The position numbers and the translations under genes were made by a program. The notes below the pieces were generated by a model. It saw only the letters and a list, made by a program, of their open reading frames with translations, was not told the origin of the DNA and ran no database searches. Positions 62,201-64,000 of a stretch of DNA of 64,000 bases are shown here, piece after piece (positions within the stretch are counted from its first letter, which is position 1; each line of letters begins with the position of its first letter). The stretch comes from Spirodela intermedia (taxonomy: Eukaryota > Streptophyta > Magnoliopsida > Alismatales > Araceae), in NCBI GenBank assembly GCA_902729315.2, contig LR746271.1:5104001-5168000 (forward strand). Reading direction: 5' to 3'.

Positions 62201-62442
62201 ATGGAGGGGAGAGAAAGAGTCAGGGGGGCGAACCTGCTGACACAGGCAAGGCGACCGAGATCGCGAGGAGCTAGGCGATCGAGGATTGCGCAGATGAGTT
62301 CGTCGGGCAGGACCCGGAGCTCCCCCAGGCCATCCGGTCTTCGATCCCTCTGCTCCTGCTCTCCCTCCCTCCGCTGCTGCTGATGACGATTCTCCTCCAT
62401 GGACGACCCTGCTCCCCCGCTCCCTCCCTTCTTCCTCTTCAT
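47202..62442 (-). CDS. JMJ21: F-box/JmjC-domain protein with aminoglycoside-phosphotransferase-like C-terminus (At1g78280/JMJ21 type)
   Basis: Sixteen exons, all phased: 62234-62442, 59796-59903, 59603-59658, 59354-59493, 58805-59002, 58526-58725, 55103-55202, 54391-54963, 54171-54293, 53152-53232, 52759-53069, 52315-52605, 51026-51110, 50722-50947, 48214-48376, 47202-47355; 1005 residues. Start could also be Met at 62400 (991 residues). The F-box ([13 protein letters not shown], about 40-70) suggests an SCF substrate adaptor. The JmjC domain (about 165-390) has iron ligands H286, D288 and H371 (SWHVDP; GWWHCV), so an active Fe(II)/2-oxoglutarate oxygenase is likely. From about 570 the chain is kinase-like: HSDVMDDN (H841, D843, N848) is the Brenner catalytic loop and IIDF with D894 the metal-binding motif. 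The substrate of either domain is not evident. The order matches the Arabidopsis protein. Confidence 0.95.
47884..48187. repeat. Intronic repeats based on TGAATTTATGACAGAAAAATAA
   Basis: The block starts at about 47884, 48011 and 48164. The longer unit, with CATGTTGATTTAACATCCACAA and CATCATGCACTATTTATGG, occurs twice. It lies in the last intron of the F-box/JmjC gene. Confidence 0.85.
48377..50721 (-). other. Intron 14 of the F-box/JmjC gene (2.3 kb)
   Basis: Lies between exons ending SLFIG and beginning DPICDL. No independent gene or mobile element recognised. Confidence 0.7.
51572..51597. repeat. (GAT)n microsatellite
   Basis: About nine GAT units in intron 12 of the F-box/JmjC gene (51111-52314). 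Confidence 0.9.
53233..54170 (-). other. Intron 9 of the F-box/JmjC gene (0.9 kb)
   Basis: Separates the exon ending GTGSNP from the one beginning VYLVSDYV. Nothing else seen. Confidence 0.7.
55203..58525 (-). other. Intron 6 of the F-box/JmjC gene (3.3 kb)
   Basis: Splits the JmjC domain between the GRKR and WALYPPG segments. AT-rich; I found no retroelement coding, although its length suggests an old insertion. Confidence 0.7.
59904..62233 (-). other. Intron 1 of the F-box/JmjC gene (2.3 kb)
   Basis: Lies within the F-box region, between LACVS and [10 protein letters not shown]. No independent gene recognised. Confidence 0.7.
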
Positions 62443-63577
62443 CCAGAGGCCCCCGTCCCGTCCATCGCCGAAGTCCGTCGTGCGCTGGCTGAGCGACGGA
62501 ATAAACGCGCGGGCGGCCGCCGCCTCCGCTGCCCGCGTTTGATTCTCTGCGAAGCGATTGGAAAGACCAACTGTCACGTGACGGGCCACACGTTTTACGA
62601 ACGCGGTTCTTACGACTGGAGTTTCAGTGGGCTGGCTCGATTTAGTCCTCTCGGCGGGTCCAGCCCGAACAACCAAACTAGAGCCACTCTCTCTCTCTCT
62701 CTCTCTCTCTCCCCCTTCATTAATCCGCGTCAGTGGGCCCGCCCGATTACGATAAAGCCCGGATCGGTTCGGCCCGATCGAGAAAAATAGTTTCAGATTG
62801 TGCTTAGAAAAAGCTCAAGCCTTTGACTTCGAGGTCAGACCCAGCCGTCCGCTGACCTGGTCCATTGGGAGTCATACTCATCTTTGGTCATCCAGCACAG
62901 TAACATCATATTTAATCTCATCTTGAATGTGAGCTGGATTTCTTTACTTATTATAATCTTCATAATTACTTATTTTGTCACCAAAAGTTATAATATAGTC
63001 AACTCTCCCAAACTAAAAATAAAATGGGTCGAATCATTAGCTCCAAAACTATGTAAAAAATGAGACAATGAAATTACTAACATATATATATATATGTGTG
63101 TGTATAAAACATTTTGTAAATAATTATTGATGCTTTACCCTTGAATAAATTTCTTGGTTTAATACAAAAAAACATTTAACATTTTTTTGTCGAAGAATTT
63201 ATGAAAAAGATGCCCCCATAATTTTCATATGATTTGATCTAACACATTTTTATAAATATAAAACTTGTCAGAAAATATATATGGAGATCCTCATATATAT
63301 ATATATATATATATATATGAACATTTTGGTGAATCGATTTTGAAGCAATTAAATGATGTTCTTACCCATTTGACTTCCACTGCATTGACCTGCGAAAATA
63401 ATAAACTCTCGGACCATCATAAAAACACAAATCCACATTAATAAACATGTGCAATTCGATGTTCCTCCCTATTTGACTTCCACTGCGTTGACCTGTTGAG
63501 ACCCAGATCCACAGACCACAGCAATGGGGATATAACCCATCAGAAAGCTGGAAATGTAGTCTCGCACAATATGATAA
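62443..63577. other. F-box/JmjC gene promoter and RABA gene 3' region
   Basis: GC-rich near the F-box/JmjC start, with a CT microsatellite at 62689-62710, then AT-rich with an (AT)n run at 63292-63318. A 26-bp direct repeat (ATTTGACTTCCACTGC.TTGA) lies at 63367-63392 and 63470-63495. No gene recognised. Confidence 0.5.
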
Positions 63578-64000
63578 TCAGGAAGAACTACAGCAGGTCT
63601 TACTCTTGGGGATTTCCTGAGCAGGGCCAGGGACGATGATCTTCTTACCCGAAAGGGTCGGGCCGTTGCCATCTGGTTGACTTTCCGACACAAGGGTCTT
63701 CTTATTGACGATCTGGAAGACCTCAGTCAAAACGGTAATAAAGGCTGAGTCAACGTTTGTAGCCTGCATGGCCGAGGTCTCCAGGAAGAACAGCCCCTCC
63801 TTTTGGGCAAACTCTTTGGCGTCCTCAGTGGACACCGATCTCTGGTCCTCAAGATCGCTCTTGTTGCCAATCAGCATTATGACCAGGTTCTTGTCGGCAT
63901 GGCTCCGCAGTTCCTCGAGCCACCGAGGGATGTGGTCAAAGCTCTGCCTCTTGGTTATGTCATAGACCAGCATCGCCCCGAGAGCACCCCGGTAGTAGGC
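63578..64000 (-). CDS. RABA5-like (Rab11-type) small GTPase, C-terminal exon, truncated by window edge
   Basis: Membrane-traffic GTPase of the plant RABA group, acting at the trans-Golgi network/endosome and in secretion. 140 codons are visible. They start in [14 protein letters not shown] just after the switch II region, then GNKSDL (the G4 NKxD motif) and ETSAM (G5). The tail holds a variable segment, [13 protein letters not shown], and ends KTCCSSS with the double cysteine for geranylgeranylation. GPAQ-like and KKI..PGP blocks favour the RABA5 subgroup over other RABA classes. G1-G3 lie to the right of the window. The stop codon is at 63578-63580. Confidence 0.94.
   Translation of the reverse strand, partial: AYYRGALGAMLVYDITKRQSFDHIPRWLEELRSHADKNLVIMLIGNKSDLEDQRSVSTEDAKEFAQKEGLFFLETSAMQATNVDSAFITVLTEVFQIVNKKTLVSESQPDGNGPTLSGKKIIVPGPAQEIPKSKTCCSSS

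Noticed and set aside
62383-62790. 135-codon + strand frame at the F-box/JmjC start
   Set aside because: Composition artefact in a GC-rich 5' region, ending in a CT repeat; no family resemblance.

Overview
This is nuclear DNA of a flowering plant. Genes are split by GT-AG introns (some over 2 kb) and separated by AT-rich DNA with decayed LTR retrotransposons. The gene set is plant-type: 14-3-3/GF14, RABA-type small GTPase, plant histone H3.3, and an F-box/JmjC/aminoglycoside-phosphotransferase-like protein of the Arabidopsis At1g78280 (JMJ21) type. I could not fix the species from the sequence; GC-rich first exons and A/T-rich introns fit many angiosperms.

Layout, left to right. 1-3153: 3' half of a broken Ty1/copia element (+) with its 3' LTR. 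3820-12456 (-): first seven coding exons of an MCM9-type replication/recombination helicase; its ATPase exons are not in the window, and the copia element lies where the next intron should be. 12.6-15.6 kb: diverged repeats, then a dense cluster of CACGTG G-boxes leading into a TATA box and a small uncharacterised Cys/poly-Ala/poly-Glu protein gene (+, 16081-16665). 18963-19581 (+): a three-exon H3.3 gene with a probable leader intron. 22457-24208 (-): a coiled-coil protein resembling the WEB family.

25.2-46.4 kb is a segmental duplication. Each copy carries a three-exon 14-3-3 gene on the minus strand (26118-27367 and 44046-45150) with related promoter and 3' flank. Copy B is split by an old 7.8-kb gypsy-type LTR element (35970-43752). 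Between the copies lie a minus-strand copia remnant (29.7-31 kb) and AT-rich repeats. Copy B's 14-3-3 is diverging faster: it has lost one basic residue of the canonical phosphopeptide pocket.

46431-46964 holds three copies of a 178-bp tandem repeat rich in W-box cores. 47202-62442 (-) is a 16-exon gene for the F-box/JmjC/APH-like protein; every exon junction could be phased. 63578-64000 (-) is the 3' part of a RABA5-like GTPase gene running off the window.

The genes do not form a pathway or operon. I see no previously undescribed multi-gene system. The most interesting items are the JmjC/APH fusion, the asymmetric 14-3-3 duplicates, the G-box cluster, the 178-bp array, and the helicase gene with a retroelement in it. 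Exon limits were read by eye from splice signals, frame and family similarity; no alignment was run.
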